NCBI RefSeq assembly: GCF_020379485.1
Contig: NC_063450.1
Location: forward strand, 46,900,681 to 46,964,680
DNA length: 64,000 nt
Origin: Brassica napus
Taxonomy: Eukaryota; Streptophyta; Magnoliopsida; Brassicales; Brassicaceae
Direction of reading: 5' to 3'
Shown: positions 1-12,274 of the stretch, piece by piece
Layout: the number at the start of each line of letters is the position of its first letter
Position numbering within the stretch: position 1 is the first letter of the stretch
Program-made: the position numbers and the translations under genes
The notes under the pieces: generated by a model
What the model was told of the DNA's origin: nothing
Database searches by the model: none
The model's input: the letters and a program-made list of their open reading frames with translations, nothing else

Positions 1-180
1 AAAAAATACTTCAGTTTTTTGGTTTGGTTTGGTTTAAAACCAAACCAAATCAAACCATTTGGGTTGATAAAATCTTGAACCAAATGGGTTAGACATATAC
101 TTCAGTTTGGTTTGGATTGGTTTGGGTTTGGTTGGGTCGGTTTGGTTTGGTTCGGTTCGGAATTTTTGCCCACTCCTAGA
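1..180. repeat. Degenerate GGTTTGGTTT-type repeat
   Basis: This stretch is dominated by short, imperfect units of the form GGTTT/GGTTC and their complement. Such low-complexity tracts (poly 'FGLVWFG' in translation) are common in Brassicaceae transposon remnants; a similar GGTTCGG/TTCGGTTT flavour recurs near 9540-9600 and 54240-54400. No open frame of interest is present. Confidence 0.45.
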
Positions 181-2790
181 GACACCTTTGCAATGCTTTT
201 GAAGACCTCATCCAAGATCAATCACTCATCTCAAAAAGCAACGAAAAATGGAGTTTGATAATTTAAGTATTCCTATTCTTGTTGATATGAGAATTTGTTA
301 CCATCTACATCCACATCAGTTACACAGATGAAATGGATGTTCACGTAGTCTGATGCCTGAAGAAGAGTACCATCTTCTATTTGACTAGATATCTCAAGAA
401 ACCTTCCACGAGACACCTCCATAGGAGTCATATTGGCTTTGAAGTGTGTTCAGTGTGAAGCCTGAAGAAGATGGGCAAAGTAAGTATTGTGCTTGTAAAT
501 AATACACGTATTGTGCATGTATAAATATATTAAAAGGAGGTAAGAATATTACCGGTGTTTCACCAGCTGTAGCAGCTACATAATAAGCATCATCTATCTC
601 ACTGTCGTTTCTCAAGAAACCTTCCACACTCCATAGGAATCATATTGGCAGTTGTTTGAAGAACTTATCCAAGAACTTATCCTTCAGCTAAGCAAGGAGA
701 AAATAATTACCCTCAAGGATTTTGCATACTTTGATCTCAAGGTGAAGCACATAGAGAGAGATGTTAACAGACTTAAAAAACTTGATTTCAAAGGTAATGT
801 TGCCAATAGCATGAAGAAGACCAATGGTTCCGCAAGCATTAACAACAGTTTGTTTCATGAAGTAATTTATCGCTATGCACCTACCAATCATTCATTAAAC
901 CACACATAACCAGTATGAAACTACAGAAACAAGGGTTTTCATGAAGAACAAAACATTTTATGCTTGACAAAGTTTTAAATATCTAATTTGGCAAGCATAC
1001 TATTTTGTCATAATCTATCATAATTTCATTGTTTTTGTATTATGATACAAATTTATATTTTATGGAAGATTTGTTACAAATCAAATACAAAGAAAACTGA
1101 ATGAATAAAATATATTAATTAGCTATAATATTATGTGTTGGTACATATCTTAAGTTTTAAAACATAAAATGCTTACGAATATCCATATATATCTATTTAA
1201 AATAATATCAGAAAAATTGTTTTACTATTTCCAACAACTTTGTTTGAATGCAATTACCTCATATGACACTGTCCATATTTATAAAATATTAATTGAAATA
1301 CTAATTTATTTGTTAAAGTTATAAAATTAGAGTTTTGATATCAAATAATTTAAAATACAGTTGTTTTGACCTGCAGTAATACCAATTATTTATCTTCATT
1401 ATAGTTAATTCTCAAAACTCCACGATCCCTAATCTTCAATTAGAGTGAATATTATTTTAAATATTGTATGAACAGTGGTACATGATATTAGAGGTACATG
1501 CAAACAAAGGTTGAAAGGATAAAACAATAACTTTGATATCATTATAAAATGATACATGTTTGTAGAATTTTTCAAAAGTACATAAAATATATACCAAAAT
1601 ACAAATATACTTGAAATAGAATATTTGATGATTACATACAGAATAACAAATAATGCAGTTTAGTGCAAAAGTTAGACAGGATAAATGTAATAAATTTACT
1701 ATTTTAAGTTTTATAGATTAAAATTGACATTTTATGTTAATTTACCTAATATCTTTTTTTTTCAAAAAGCATACATTTAAACAAAGTTAACTCACATTAC
1801 TTATTTTGATAGTTTGTTGAATTTATAAGATCAAAATTTACAACTTTAGTTTGCCTTTTATATTTTAAAAAGAATTGTCTGGCAATAATTAAGTTAAGTT
1901 TCAGCCAAAAAAAAATTAAGTAAAGTAAATTCACCTTTGGATTCAGAAATTCAAGTTCTGTGATATGTTCAACAATAGCTTTAGCGTCCTCAATTGCTGT
2001 AAGGAATACTGAAAAAAAAAATTCAACAAATGAAAAATTAATCAACAAATCAAAGAAAAATTGTAGAGAATTGAAAACATGCAAAACTTTCTTTGTCAAG
2101 GCCAAAACTTTAGGCTTCGTTTATTCAACTCGAAGATAAATGCCAAGAGTGTGTTATGGTTGTCGAGGAGAAAAATATTTTATGCTCCATACTCTCAAAA
2201 ACCGTGACCATTATCGTACCAGTATCAGTTGCTTCCCATAATTCCACCAAATCAATATAAAATCTTGTTGATAAATGATTTTTAATTACTAATCTAGACA
2301 CAGAAAGAAAAGAAGATATAAAGAAACACATGTCAAAATTGAAAATTTAAGAGAGGTTATAAGATCTTTGTTTTGTTGGGGAAGATAGAAAAAAAAGAGG
2401 AGATAAGAGACCCTTAATTGATAGATCAAAAGTTATAAAAAAAAAAAGAAAACAGTTTGATATAATGGAAATGAGACTGTATGAACGTAGATGAAAATAT
2501 TAAGATAATTACTAAAAATTAGGGATGGAAGAGAATTATTTTCAATCAATTTTTTTTAAAGTATTTTCAATTTGTCAAAATTTAATTAGTCATGTGACTT
2601 GTGTTTTAGTATATAAAAAATTAGATTTATAGAGTTAACTTTTAAAATTAATAAATAAAAAATTTCAAAGAAAATTATTTATTATTTTATTTTGAAAAAT
2701 ACGAGTATTAGCAGACTTTATGTAACTATAGAGGTTTTGACAATCTTATAGCATAAATTTTGTTTGGCAAAACTCAAAAGAATTACAAAT
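181..2790. other. AT-rich region with unidentified exon-like fragments
   Basis: No complete gene is visible. Exon-like pieces on the minus strand lie at about 553-627 (starts MEGFLRND and ends at a GT donor), 300-420, 1936-2011 (reads TAIEDAKAIVEHITELEF between plausible splice sites) and 2130-2300 (contains ELWEATDTGTIMVTVFES). A plus-strand frame at 652-909 is lysine-rich. About 45 bp at 397-443 (GAAACCTTCCAC...CATATTGGC) recurs with small changes at 613-655, so this area is internally duplicated. I could not assign any piece to a family; they may be remains of one decayed gene. Confidence 0.25.
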
Positions 2791-2985
2791 ATGTCGATGT
2801 CACGCTTTGCTATACTTTGTATAGTTTTTGTCTCTTTCTTTGATGTGCACAAGTGTGAGAATGTTCTTATTGTTGTAGCCGGATTTCACCGTACTCTGAA
2901 CCGCAAATGCGACCTGACTATCCAAAACTTAGCATTTCTCAGAAGTCCACTAAAGGCGAACGATCATATCACATGGAACCTATGA
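2791..2985 (+). CDS. Possible small secreted protein (64 aa), unrecognised
   Basis: A 65-codon frame starts at an ATG at 2791. Its N-terminus has the shape of a signal peptide: a short start, then the hydrophobic run FAILCIVFVSFF, then a likely cleavage region before CENV. The mature part is about 45 residues and has two cysteines and basic residues. There is no homology I recognise; S-protein-like or other reproductive small secreted families were considered, but their core motifs are not visible. It could be the first exon of a longer decayed gene or a chance frame in AT-rich DNA. Nothing in the neighbourhood supports expression. Confidence 0.25.
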   Translation: MSMSRFAILCIVFVSFFDVHKCENVLIVVAGFHRTLNRKCDLTIQNLAFLRSPLKANDHITWNL

Positions 2986-3363
2986 ATAACCAAGTCAGTT
3001 GTTCAAAAAAATAAAAGAATCAAATCAAAACCTTGACCAAAATTATAATTGTATTCCAAAGTTGCAAAATTATAAGAATTCGTATCCTAAACAAAAATTT
3101 CCGAAAACTCAAGGATACAAATTTACAACCTTCGTGTTAAGAAAATCGTTGTTATCCTCCCTCACACGCTTGGTCTTGGGAGAATATCCTACCTACAACA
3201 TGTATATTGAAACGAAACATTGAGTATATGGACATGTATTTACATTTTTCTCTTGAGAATCTATATATCATCATTAAGAAAGAAAAAAAACTTGCCTCAT
3301 CATGGTAGTTGGATATTTTATATAGCCTTCGCTGGCGATGGGCAGATTGAAAATGCGAATTCA

Positions 3364-5103
3364 TTATGTTGTCCTGTTTGACAACGACTAGAAAGAGTTA
3401 AACCGGTTGTTGCTGCTAGACAATCTATATTGATAGAGAGGGAGAGGGGAGAGGATGCGTACCTCATGTATATGTTCTTTACTTGAGAGATGCTTTTTGA
3501 AATCATCGAGGCTTTCGCAATCACAGATACACAATAGGCAGTAAAACATACCAGAAGATTCAACAACACTTTCACTTCCGCTGCTGCACTTGTGTCTTTT
3601 TGTCTCTGAAACTGGGGAGGAAAAAAAAAGTTGAGCGTAATTAGTTTGGTGGTAATGTAGTAGTGGAAGATGAGAGAACAAACACCTGCAAGTAAGCTAT
3701 CCCAGAGCCACTCAGCAGAAGTGAGGAGGATTGGCATTTCAAAAGGCCTAACTGAATAAGCCAAAAAACAGTTGTAGTTACTCTCTTGTAGTTTCCGGCA
3801 AATAAGTGATGAAAGGTACTGGCTGGAAGCCACTTCATCCGATATGATCATAATTGTAGCCGGAGCAGGATTATCTTCTGTCCATTCCTCAAATTCTGTA
3901 ATCATGCGACTGTATTTGACCCCTGTTTCAACAAAAGGAAATTAATAATTTCAGTTGAAAATTAATTAAACACTAATAATTATATAACAGGAAATGGGAC
4001 TAACAGAAAAGGGTATGTGCAAAATCGACTCCAGTGGAAGAGAGCGCTAGAAGGTGGTGATCAGGGGTTTCTTTTTGGTCTGCAAAGGCAGTGATGGAGA
4101 CAGGACCAGTGTAGCCTATTTCCTTGACCGCCCTTTCTATACTTGGACGGACCCGACGAGCATCGTACCCTTCCGGAATAGGGCAGTCATTCATGTCCCA
4201 CAACACATGTATTTTAGCTGTGGCGTGTTCAGACGTGGCCGGGTAGGTCCTTGCCCACGCCTTCGTTACACATAACAGTTGTGTGTCCGGAGGGTTTATA
4301 GCCTCCTGAGCTTGACAAAGAAGAGTTGATGCTCAGATTATGAAACAAAAGTATTTGATACAGACAGAGAGAGGATGCTTTGCTTACGTACTTCCAGTCC
4401 ATGCTTATAACTGGAGAGATGCTTCCTGAATTTCTCCATGCTTTGGCAATCTAAATTGCACGATTTGCAATAAAACATGGCAGCAGATAATAATCCACAC
4501 GTCACAAGTGGTGGTGTGCCTCCTTCTTCTTCTTCTTCTAGTAATTGCTCCCAGCGCCAATTTGCATAACAGACCAGGAGTAAATCATCGCTACTCTTAA
4601 TTGAATAAGCCAGAAAAAGGTGGTATCTAGTGCGCTGTTGTAGACGGGCCAGATCCCACGTTAAGTCACCTTCCACCTGATTGGATATGATCATCATTGT
4701 CGCCGGAGGTGGATTTTGGTCTCGCCATTCCACCATATCGCGATACATGACTGAGCGCGTGCTATCTGTGAATATATATATATATATATATGGATGAATT
4801 ACATAAAATTTCTGGTCTAGGGGGTGGTTTTGTTATAATATACTAAGCAGAATAAGACTAACCGGAATTGGTATGTGCAACAGCGACTCCAGTGGAAGAG
4901 AGCCCTCGTAGGACGTGGCAAGGGGTTTTTTTTTGGTCGCCATAGGCAGTGATGGAGACACGACCACTGTAGCCTAGTTTTTCGAACGCCCTTTCTATAC
5001 CTGAACGGACCCGACGAGCATCATACCCCTCCGGAATCGTACAGTCATTCATGTCCCACCACACCTCTATTTTAGCTGTCTCCGCCGCATCGTTCCCCGA
5101 CAT
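3364..5103 (-). CDS. NYN-domain nuclease-like protein with two NYN + U1-type zinc-finger units
   Basis: Six exons on the minus strand are inferred: 4863-5103, 4392-4765, 4005-4305, 3686-3922, 3463-3611 and a short last exon near 3364-3387 (the last is uncertain). All main junctions are GT-AG and keep frame, giving about 441 residues. Each half has an N-terminal NYN strand with an acidic active-site pattern (WWDMNDCTIPEGYDARRVR; LWDMNDCPIPEGYDARRVR), a second exon carrying PPPATMMIISNQ or PAPATIMIISDE, then a C-x2-C-x12-H-x5-H finger (FYCKSC...KHLSSYKH; FYCLLC...KHLSSKEH). The fold is that of PIN-like ribonucleases of the MARF1/limkain-b1 group, and the finger spacing is the RNA-binding U1/JAZ type. 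The closest plant annotation I know is 'putative endonuclease or glycosyl hydrolase with C2H2 zinc finger' (At5g61190-like). RNA cleavage is inferred, not shown. Confidence 0.82.
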
Positions 5104-5381
5104 CCCTCTCTAACAAAAAGCTCTCAGACACAAGAAGGTCCTCCCTCCATCGGTTTGTACTAGGTTTTGTTTTATATGGACCAAACTAATGGGCCTAAAT
5201 GTAACCCGTGGGCTTTACCTACCTAATATCCAATCTTTCTTTTTCCTTTTTCCGAAAAATTGGAAATCTCTATTTATATAAAGTAAACAACTCTCTTCTT
5301 AGACCGTGCCACGTCATCAAATGGGTTTACAACGGATCGACGACACATGTTCCCCTCATTCTAAACTCACCGTTTAATTAA
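5104..5381. promoter_or_regulatory. Upstream region of the NYN gene
   Basis: Non-coding DNA 5' of the minus-strand NYN gene. It contains pyrimidine-rich tracts and a TATA-like TATTTATATAAAG at about 5270-5284, roughly 170 bp from the start codon, though its orientation on the minus strand is not a classical TATA box. No other gene is seen. Confidence 0.25.
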
Positions 5382-5548
5382 AAAAGTTTGGGTTTGTTTG
5401 TTTTTTTTTTTGAAAAAGAGCATTCAATTTAAAAAGACAAGTTACAAGATGTGATTTGTTAGATCACATGGTTTAAAAAAGTTGGATACATAATGTAAAT
5501 TGTAAGTAATGAAAGAGCTATTAAAAAGTTTAATTTGGGTTTGTTTGT
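5382..5548 (-). mobile_element. Short poly(T)-headed retro-insertion with flanking repeats
   Basis: The sequence TTTGGGTTTGTTTG occurs at about 5388-5403 and again at about 5532-5545. Between them is roughly 130 bp that starts with a T-run (5400-5413), which is a poly(A) tail if read on the minus strand. This is the layout of a very 5'-truncated non-LTR retrotransposon copy with its target-site duplication. The body itself matches nothing I know. Confidence 0.35.
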
Positions 5549-5785
5549 TTACGTTTGGACTTCTCCATCGCGTGATCTTCCATCTTCTTCATCCGGTGCG
5601 AGATGAAGCAGTAACCGATTCCCCCTCATAAAGCCCTCATAATCAATCACACACGATCTCCATTGAATGTGACCCTGTAGAGTGCAAGGCGGTGGAGGCT
5701 CCGCGATAAAAAAGGTACGAGTTCAAGCTTTCAGAATCATCCTTCGATCTAAGCTAATTCTATTTCTGATCAACTTGTCCACAGC

Positions 5786-6276
5786 CTAGTAATCAGACAG
5801 GCCGCGCCGGTAGAGAGGGTTCTCCAACTCTTCTCACATTCCTTTCATGCCATAAAGCATAAGCAACAGCTTGAAAACTATATCGGAGCAAGAAAGCCTG
5901 CATACTTCTTCCGTGAAGGCCATCTGCTACAACCTGAACCACACTTGACCACTCATGAAATCTCCTATTCCCTGCTAGATTTTTTATTGTACCCAACCAC
6001 ACTTCTTTTGAATAGTCACAATCAAAAAACAAATGGTCCCGAGTTTCAGTAGCCCTTTGACATAACCAGCAAGTGGATATAGCTTGCGGATTCCATCTGA
6101 GAACTCTGTCTCCCGTCCTAGTCTGTTATGGATAGCAATCCATACTAGAAAGGAGAACTTCGGTGTGGCTCCTGAAAACCAAACACCTTTATACCAAGGG
6201 ACTTTTGGTGAATGAGCTCTGATAATGTTCCAAGTTTGTGATGTAGAAAGAGCTCTATTTTGGAATAAGTACAGGG
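5786..6276 (-). mobile_element. LINE (non-LTR retrotransposon) ORF2 fragment, zf-RVT region
   Basis: Two overlapping minus-strand frames together read as the zinc-binding reverse-transcriptase region (zf-RVT) near the C-terminus of plant LINE ORF2. The motifs are SQTWNIIRAHSPKVPW, YKGVWFSGATPKFSFLVWIA, CWLCQRATETRDHLFFDCDY and ALWHERNVRR. The reading shifts frame near 6030-6090, so the copy is dead. It is truncated at both ends. It lies directly against the pleckstrin-like exon fragment at 6277-6420, suggesting that the element landed in or next to that gene. Confidence 0.8.
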
Positions 6277-6420
6277 AAAGGTCTAACAAAGTTCAAGTGC
6301 AAGAGCAAGTCTGATAAGCAGACATGGGTGGATAGCATCCGGAATCTTCTCCAGCAAGTAACTGCTGTTGAGGTTATCAACACTTCTACTGAAACTACAA
6401 ACATTAGCAATATTACATAA
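6277..6420 (+). pseudogene. C-terminal fragment of a DUF828/pleckstrin-like (VAN3-binding/FORKED-like) gene
   Basis: A plus-strand frame ending at the TAA at 6418-6420 reads TKFKCKSKSDKQTWVDSIRN followed by LLQQVTAVEVI. The F-K-C-K...W...I..LL pattern is that of the last strand and C-terminal helix of plant pleckstrin-like (PH_2) domains found in DUF828 proteins. No start or upstream exons remain, because LINE sequence abuts it. In Arabidopsis a DUF828 gene (At4g16670, from memory) sits just before MES16, which fits the position here. The family call rests on a short stretch and is an inference. Confidence 0.5.
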
Positions 6421-6569
6421 GTCATGTATTAATGTTTAACGATATTAGTGTTGATAATGATCATTAAAAGCCAATGATGTATTTGTTTTAAGCACATTTA
6501 CAAATCTGTAAGTATGTGTAGTGTCTTTTTTCATCTTCTCTTGTTTTTAATTTCAGTCAGTTGCAAACA
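6421..6569. other. Intergenic, downstream of the pleckstrin-like fragment
   Basis: AT-rich sequence that may hold the 3' UTR of the fragment gene. No coding or RNA feature is recognised. The last 26 bp (6544-6570) recur at 7856-7882. Confidence 0.4.
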
Positions 6570-7882
6570 TCTCCTATATATTAATTGAGAAGCATTTGAA
6601 AAATTAGAACCTTAATTTTGTATTAATTAAAAAAAACCTCAAATCCTAGGTGGCACTCTAAATGCCTTCTAAATTCCATTTCAAAGAATTTTAAAGCATC
6701 TAATATAAAGTATAGTTTAATCTAATGGTGTCACATTATTTCATAATTATATAATACTAGAAAACATTATATTAACCTAAAATATAGAAAGTGTGTATTT
6801 TTTCCTTAAATAAAAGCTACGGAATTACCTAATATAATTTACATATATATGGCAATTAATGATTATGAATAATAAAGATTTGATAACAATTTTTGCATCC
6901 TTCTTCATTTTTGTTTAAATTTATATTATTAAAAAAATTAAACAATCACATTAACCATATAATAAAAAATTATATTTTTTCTTATATGTTATATTTTGAA
7001 TTTTTTAAAATGACTTTAAATTACAAAAATGAGGAAACCTTATATGTTATATTTTTTTTAAAACGACTTTAAAATACAAAAATGAGGACACCTTATATGT
7101 TATATTTTTCTTATATGTTAGAATTTTCTTATATGTTATATTTTGTATTTTTTTAAATGATTTTAAATTACAAAAATGTAAGTTTTCCTTAAGTAAACGA
7201 CTAAAAACATTAAAATGACATGTATGAATTCGATGGTTGATTTGAAAGCTTTCAAAACCATATGGAAGATAAAAGTCAAAATAATTTAACTGTGGAAACA
7301 ATATTGTTCACTTTTTTCAAGAATGTGTTCGATGGAAAAAATAAGGTTTTTATGTCATAATTTGTTTAATGTTCACTAGAAAACATTATATTAACCTAAA
7401 ATATAAGAAGTGTGTATTCTTTCCTTACATAAAAGTTACAGAATTACCTAATATGATTTACATATATATGACAAGTAATGATTATGAATAATAAAGATTT
7501 GATAACAATTTTTGCATCCTTCTTCATTTTTGTTTAATTTTATATTTTAAAAAAATAAACAATCACATTAACCATATAATATAAAAATATATGTTTTCTT
7601 ATATGTTATATTTTGAATTTTTTAAAATGATTTTAAATTACAAAAATGAGGAAACTTTATATGTTATATTTTTTTAAACGACTTTAAAATACAAAAATGA
7701 GGACACCTTATATGTTATATTTTTCTTATATGTTAGATTTTTTCTTATATATTATATTTTGAATTTTTTAAAACGACTTTAAATTATAAAAATGTAAGTT
7801 TTCCTTAAGTATACGACTAAAAACATTAAAATGACATGTATCAGTTCGATGATTGATTTTAATTTCAGTCAGTTGTAAACAT
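6570..7882 (+). mobile_element. Helitron-like 5' end followed by two tandem 0.5-kb AT-rich units
   Basis: The sequence TCTCCTATATATTAATTGAG at 6570 resembles the 5' terminus (TC...) of Brassicaceae Helitrons. No matching hairpin-CTAG 3' end is seen, so the element is incomplete. Inside, about 490 bp starting CTAGAAAACATTATATTAAC (near 6757) repeats near 7375 with few changes, a period of about 618 bp. The 26-bp TTTTAATTTCAGTCAGTTG[C/T]AAACAT flanks the block at 6544-6570 and 7856-7882. Confidence 0.45.
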
Positions 7883-7978
7883 TTATATTTATTTGGATAT
7901 AATGAAGAATATTATAATAGGATTACTAATAGTGTACGGAGGATGAGACATGTTCAAACAAAGCCTTTAGTTATAAAC

Positions 7979-9163
7979 TTATAATTGAAGAAAAGATACA
8001 GCACGGAGGAGATAAGCGAATAAGATAGTTGGGACAGAGAAGAAAGCAGAATGGTCACTATCCTCCAAGATATACAACTGAGAAGGTGGCCACTTCTCCA
8101 CCAAACGGTCTTGGTACATAGGATGAAATAGGTTATCTTTAGCAGTCTTCATGTATCCTCGAGGAACTTTCTCGGCTTCAGGGTTTGGAGGCAGCTTATC
8201 AATACCTTGTAACGCCCTTATCGGAGCAGGTCGCAACAGCTTAGATGCCAAAGTTACATCCTACCAACAAGGCAACAGCAACCATATATATTTATTTGCA
8301 TAATAAAATTGGTACTGAAACATGATTGGTGGTGTTCCAAAAAAAAACATGATTGGTGAAGTAATTAAGAGAGTAACCTCAATAGGACTTTGGCTATAGT
8401 AATAATGACGTATAAACTCTTCCTTCATTAATACGCCAGTGGGTGGCTTATCAGCGCCTTCACCGTATGTGAACTCCCATATGTCTTCTTCTCCCACAGT
8501 CATCTTTAACATATTCACATGAATTTAGTGCAAATGTCTTTTAATGTATTACTTTCGATCATACAAGTTTTAACCAAAGATTGTTGAACATAATTTTTTT
8601 TTGTGTAGTTACAATGTTATTGCAGAGTTATTTGTATTTTGTAATATATATGGTCGTTGGAGAACTGCTAGAACACAAGAGATGTTGTAGTATTACAACT
8701 TGGACATAAAGAAGAATACGCAAAATACACATGTTAATATGGTTTTAAGGACTTATTGAGAATAGCAAGAAAAAGAGCCACTCACGTTTGAATTATTAGG
8801 AGAGGTAGTTCCGGGTTGAACCATTTCAGCCGCTAAGTAAATAACCATGGAGATTTTGTCTGTGAACTTGCACAGAGCTTCAGTGACAGTTCCTCCACCG
8901 ATGCTATGTCCCACGAGTATGATCTTGTGGTGAGGAGGGATTTCAGACAAGAGAGAGAAGAGAGGTTGGTTATAATGGTCGAAGTCAAAGACGGTGTTAG
9001 AGTCCGTGAGGTTGATGCCAGCGCCGGTGAGATCGACGGAGGTGGCTTTGAATCCTGCGGCGAGAAGAAGAGTGATGAGTTTATACCAGCACCAACCACC
9101 GTGGCAGGCTCCATGAACAAACACAAAGTGAATTATTGGCGCTACACCACCGTCGCCTCCCAT
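7979..9163 (-). CDS. MES16: Methylesterase 16 (pheophorbide/fluorescent chlorophyll catabolite demethylase)
   Basis: Three exons on the minus strand (8786-9163, 8378-8503, 7979-8260) join in phase to give 261 residues, essentially the length of Arabidopsis MES16 (At4g16690). This is an alpha/beta hydrolase of the methylesterase family. The oxyanion region reads FVFVHGACHGGWCWYK, the nucleophile elbow is GHSIGGG (Ser about residue 87), and the catalytic His lies in LEDSDHSAFFS near the C-terminus. In Arabidopsis the cytosolic enzyme removes the C13-2 carboxymethyl group of fluorescent chlorophyll catabolites during senescence, and also acts on methyl-IAA and methyl-jasmonate in vitro. All splice sites are GT-AG and there are no internal stops, so the gene appears intact. 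It is divergent from the small plus-strand gene beginning at 9752. Confidence 0.93.
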
Positions 9164-9751
9164 CGCAGTCTCTCTAATCTGTATAAGTTTAGTTCACTTG
9201 ACTTTAGAAAAAAAATTAATGTGGTTTGGTCCACATCTTTACAAATGACGGTTACAACCCCCTAACCTGTTTCTTTTTAATAAAACTTATTTCGATCGTT
9301 ATACTATTTTCTTCAGCGTATTTTTTTTTTTTGAACAATGTTTCATTGATAAATATAGTGTATATGGCCAATACAAGAAGTTTATTAACCAAGAAGGAGG
9401 AACTGAAAAACTTAAAACATCAACTTGATCGTCAAAAATACAACGTGATCCTAGGGAGTTTTTCTTTATAAAATTGTAATTTTAATTTTTTGATATTGAT
9501 TTAAGTTTGGATTGGATTATGAAATATCAAGGATCTGTTCATATATTTTTATAATTCGAATCGGGTAATTTGTTCGGTTTAGTTCGGTTTAATTTTGGTC
9601 AATGTACAAAAATGCTGGAGCCTCCGGGCCTCGAGGAGAGGAAGGAAACAAAAAGAAAAAAGAGAGAAGTGAAGTCTAGATCTCTCTTCTTCTACAACCA
9701 AGGTTGGTCCGTCACCGGCGAAAGGCGGAAATCCTCTTCTCAGACGTTATA
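9164..9751. promoter_or_regulatory. Intergenic region between divergent MES16 and the 54-aa protein gene
   Basis: About 590 bp containing a T-run (9321-9331) followed by degraded retroelement-like sequence, GGTTCGGTTT repeats (9570-9595), and a purine-rich 5' leader for the small gene. It probably holds both promoters. No gene is seen. Confidence 0.4.
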
Positions 9752-10428
9752 ATGCCGGTAAGATTTCATCGTTTGAGAGTGTAAAATCTAGATCTCAGAT
9801 TATATTAATTCCCGACTCATCTTGTCGCAGTTCAAGACGGTGGAGCCTCCGAGTCTGTTGCGTTACTTGATCGGATCGGCGGTGATGATGATCGGCGTCG
9901 TATTACCAGTCGGTTACATGATGTTCCGCAACAAGCGCGTCCCTTCCTCGTCTTCCTACTCTAAACAGACGTAGGTCTGCTTTTCCCCTTCACTTGTCAT
10001 CTGATCTGCTAAAACCGTCACAGCTTTGAGTATCTTAGAGATATAGTTGAGATCTGAAATTCAAATCAGTTTATTTTGATTTCTGTATAGTGTTTTTTTT
10101 TTTTTTTTGGTATTGGAATGATCAACAAGCATCATTTAATTTGGCCGGAAAATGAATTGGAAAATCTTCTTGGGGGTTGGTTTTATAAGCTAAGTTTATT
10201 GGATAAAGTCAGTGAAGTGAATTAGTATAGTGACTTTGACCAGAGGCAGTTTTGGTTGAAGATAGATTATCAAAATTTATTTATAGTTGCTCCTCTTCTT
10301 CTTCTTCTTCTTTAAAAGCTTGTTTAGGCTAGGTGTGATCCTTTTGCTAGTCTAAGTAAAACTCATCCTCACTCATTGGTGCCTAATAATCTGATGTGAT
10401 ACTTTTCAGGAACAAAGTTTTGATTTAG
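9752..10428 (+). CDS. 54-residue single-pass membrane protein (At4g16695-like)
   Basis: Three tiny exons (9752-9757, 9831-9970, 10410-10428) join in frame with GT-AG introns to encode 54 residues beginning MPFKTVEPPSLLRYLIGSAV and ending SYSKQTNKVLI. Residues about 14-34 form one hydrophobic segment rich in Val, Met and Gly, followed by the basic FRNKR, which predicts a C-terminal cytoplasmic or matrix tail. The first exon is only ATG-CCG, so simple gene finders miss it. Its place between MES16 and RPL15 matches the small unknown gene At4g16695 of Arabidopsis, as I recall it. Function unknown. The 3' UTR probably runs to about 10680. Confidence 0.75.
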
Positions 10429-11248
10429 AAGTCCAGAGACTGCGGTTGAATTCAATTGGATCCACAAGGATGATGACATATTGATTATGGGGGGGGATTC
10501 TTGTTTTGACATGGGTTGCAAGAGATAAGAGATTAAAAACCTACAAAAATATGAGTGATTTTTCGTTAATCTTCTTTGTTAGGTTATGCAAGGTCTATTA
10601 TGTAACACAACCTCTTCTCTTAGGCTGAAACATTATATAAGACTGAATTTCGTTCATTGTATCTTCTTTTTTGCTTTCAAAAAAAAACTGGTTTTCTTGT
10701 CTCTTTTTGGTAAATGAAATGTTATCGAAACATTTACACAGTACTAGTAGATATGCTGTTAAATGCTTAGGGAACTAGAACAATTAATAGAAAAAAACAC
10801 TTCCGGAATTGATTTGTGATTTGGGGAGAGCATGTTTGTAACGGGAATGGAGTCTCTGGTTCGATACACTCTTGGTGATGGAACACCTGTTGCCCGTATT
10901 ATCGACAGGTTACTCCTGATGAAAATGCAATGTTTAACTTGTTGTCTTGGCGTTGGACTCTTGTCATATATCAAAGCTGATTTAATGCACCAAAATGAAT
11001 ATAAATGAACTTCACAACGTTCGTAATGTATTCTGAATTGAGTTAAATATGTCGAGCATTTTCGAGTGCTCTTTCAAAACCGTAACAAAGCGGCAGATAT
11101 AAAGTGTTTGCTTAAAAACCATAATTAGAAGGCCATCGTATAGTCTCCAAAATTTGTAAAAACATAAAGTCAACATGCGATAAAAGGACGACAACATGAA
11201 TTCTAGAAGAAGAAGATGATAGCAGTAACAATGATAGCCAAAGGCGAA
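10429..11248. other. Convergent intergenic region (3' UTRs)
   Basis: Between the plus-strand 54-aa gene and the minus-strand RPL15. It contains the probable 3' UTR of each gene (for RPL15 the sequence adjoining 11248 on the minus side). No additional coding sequence is supported; the frames here are short and lack recognisable motifs. Confidence 0.5.
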
Positions 11249-12274
<1,026 letters not shown>

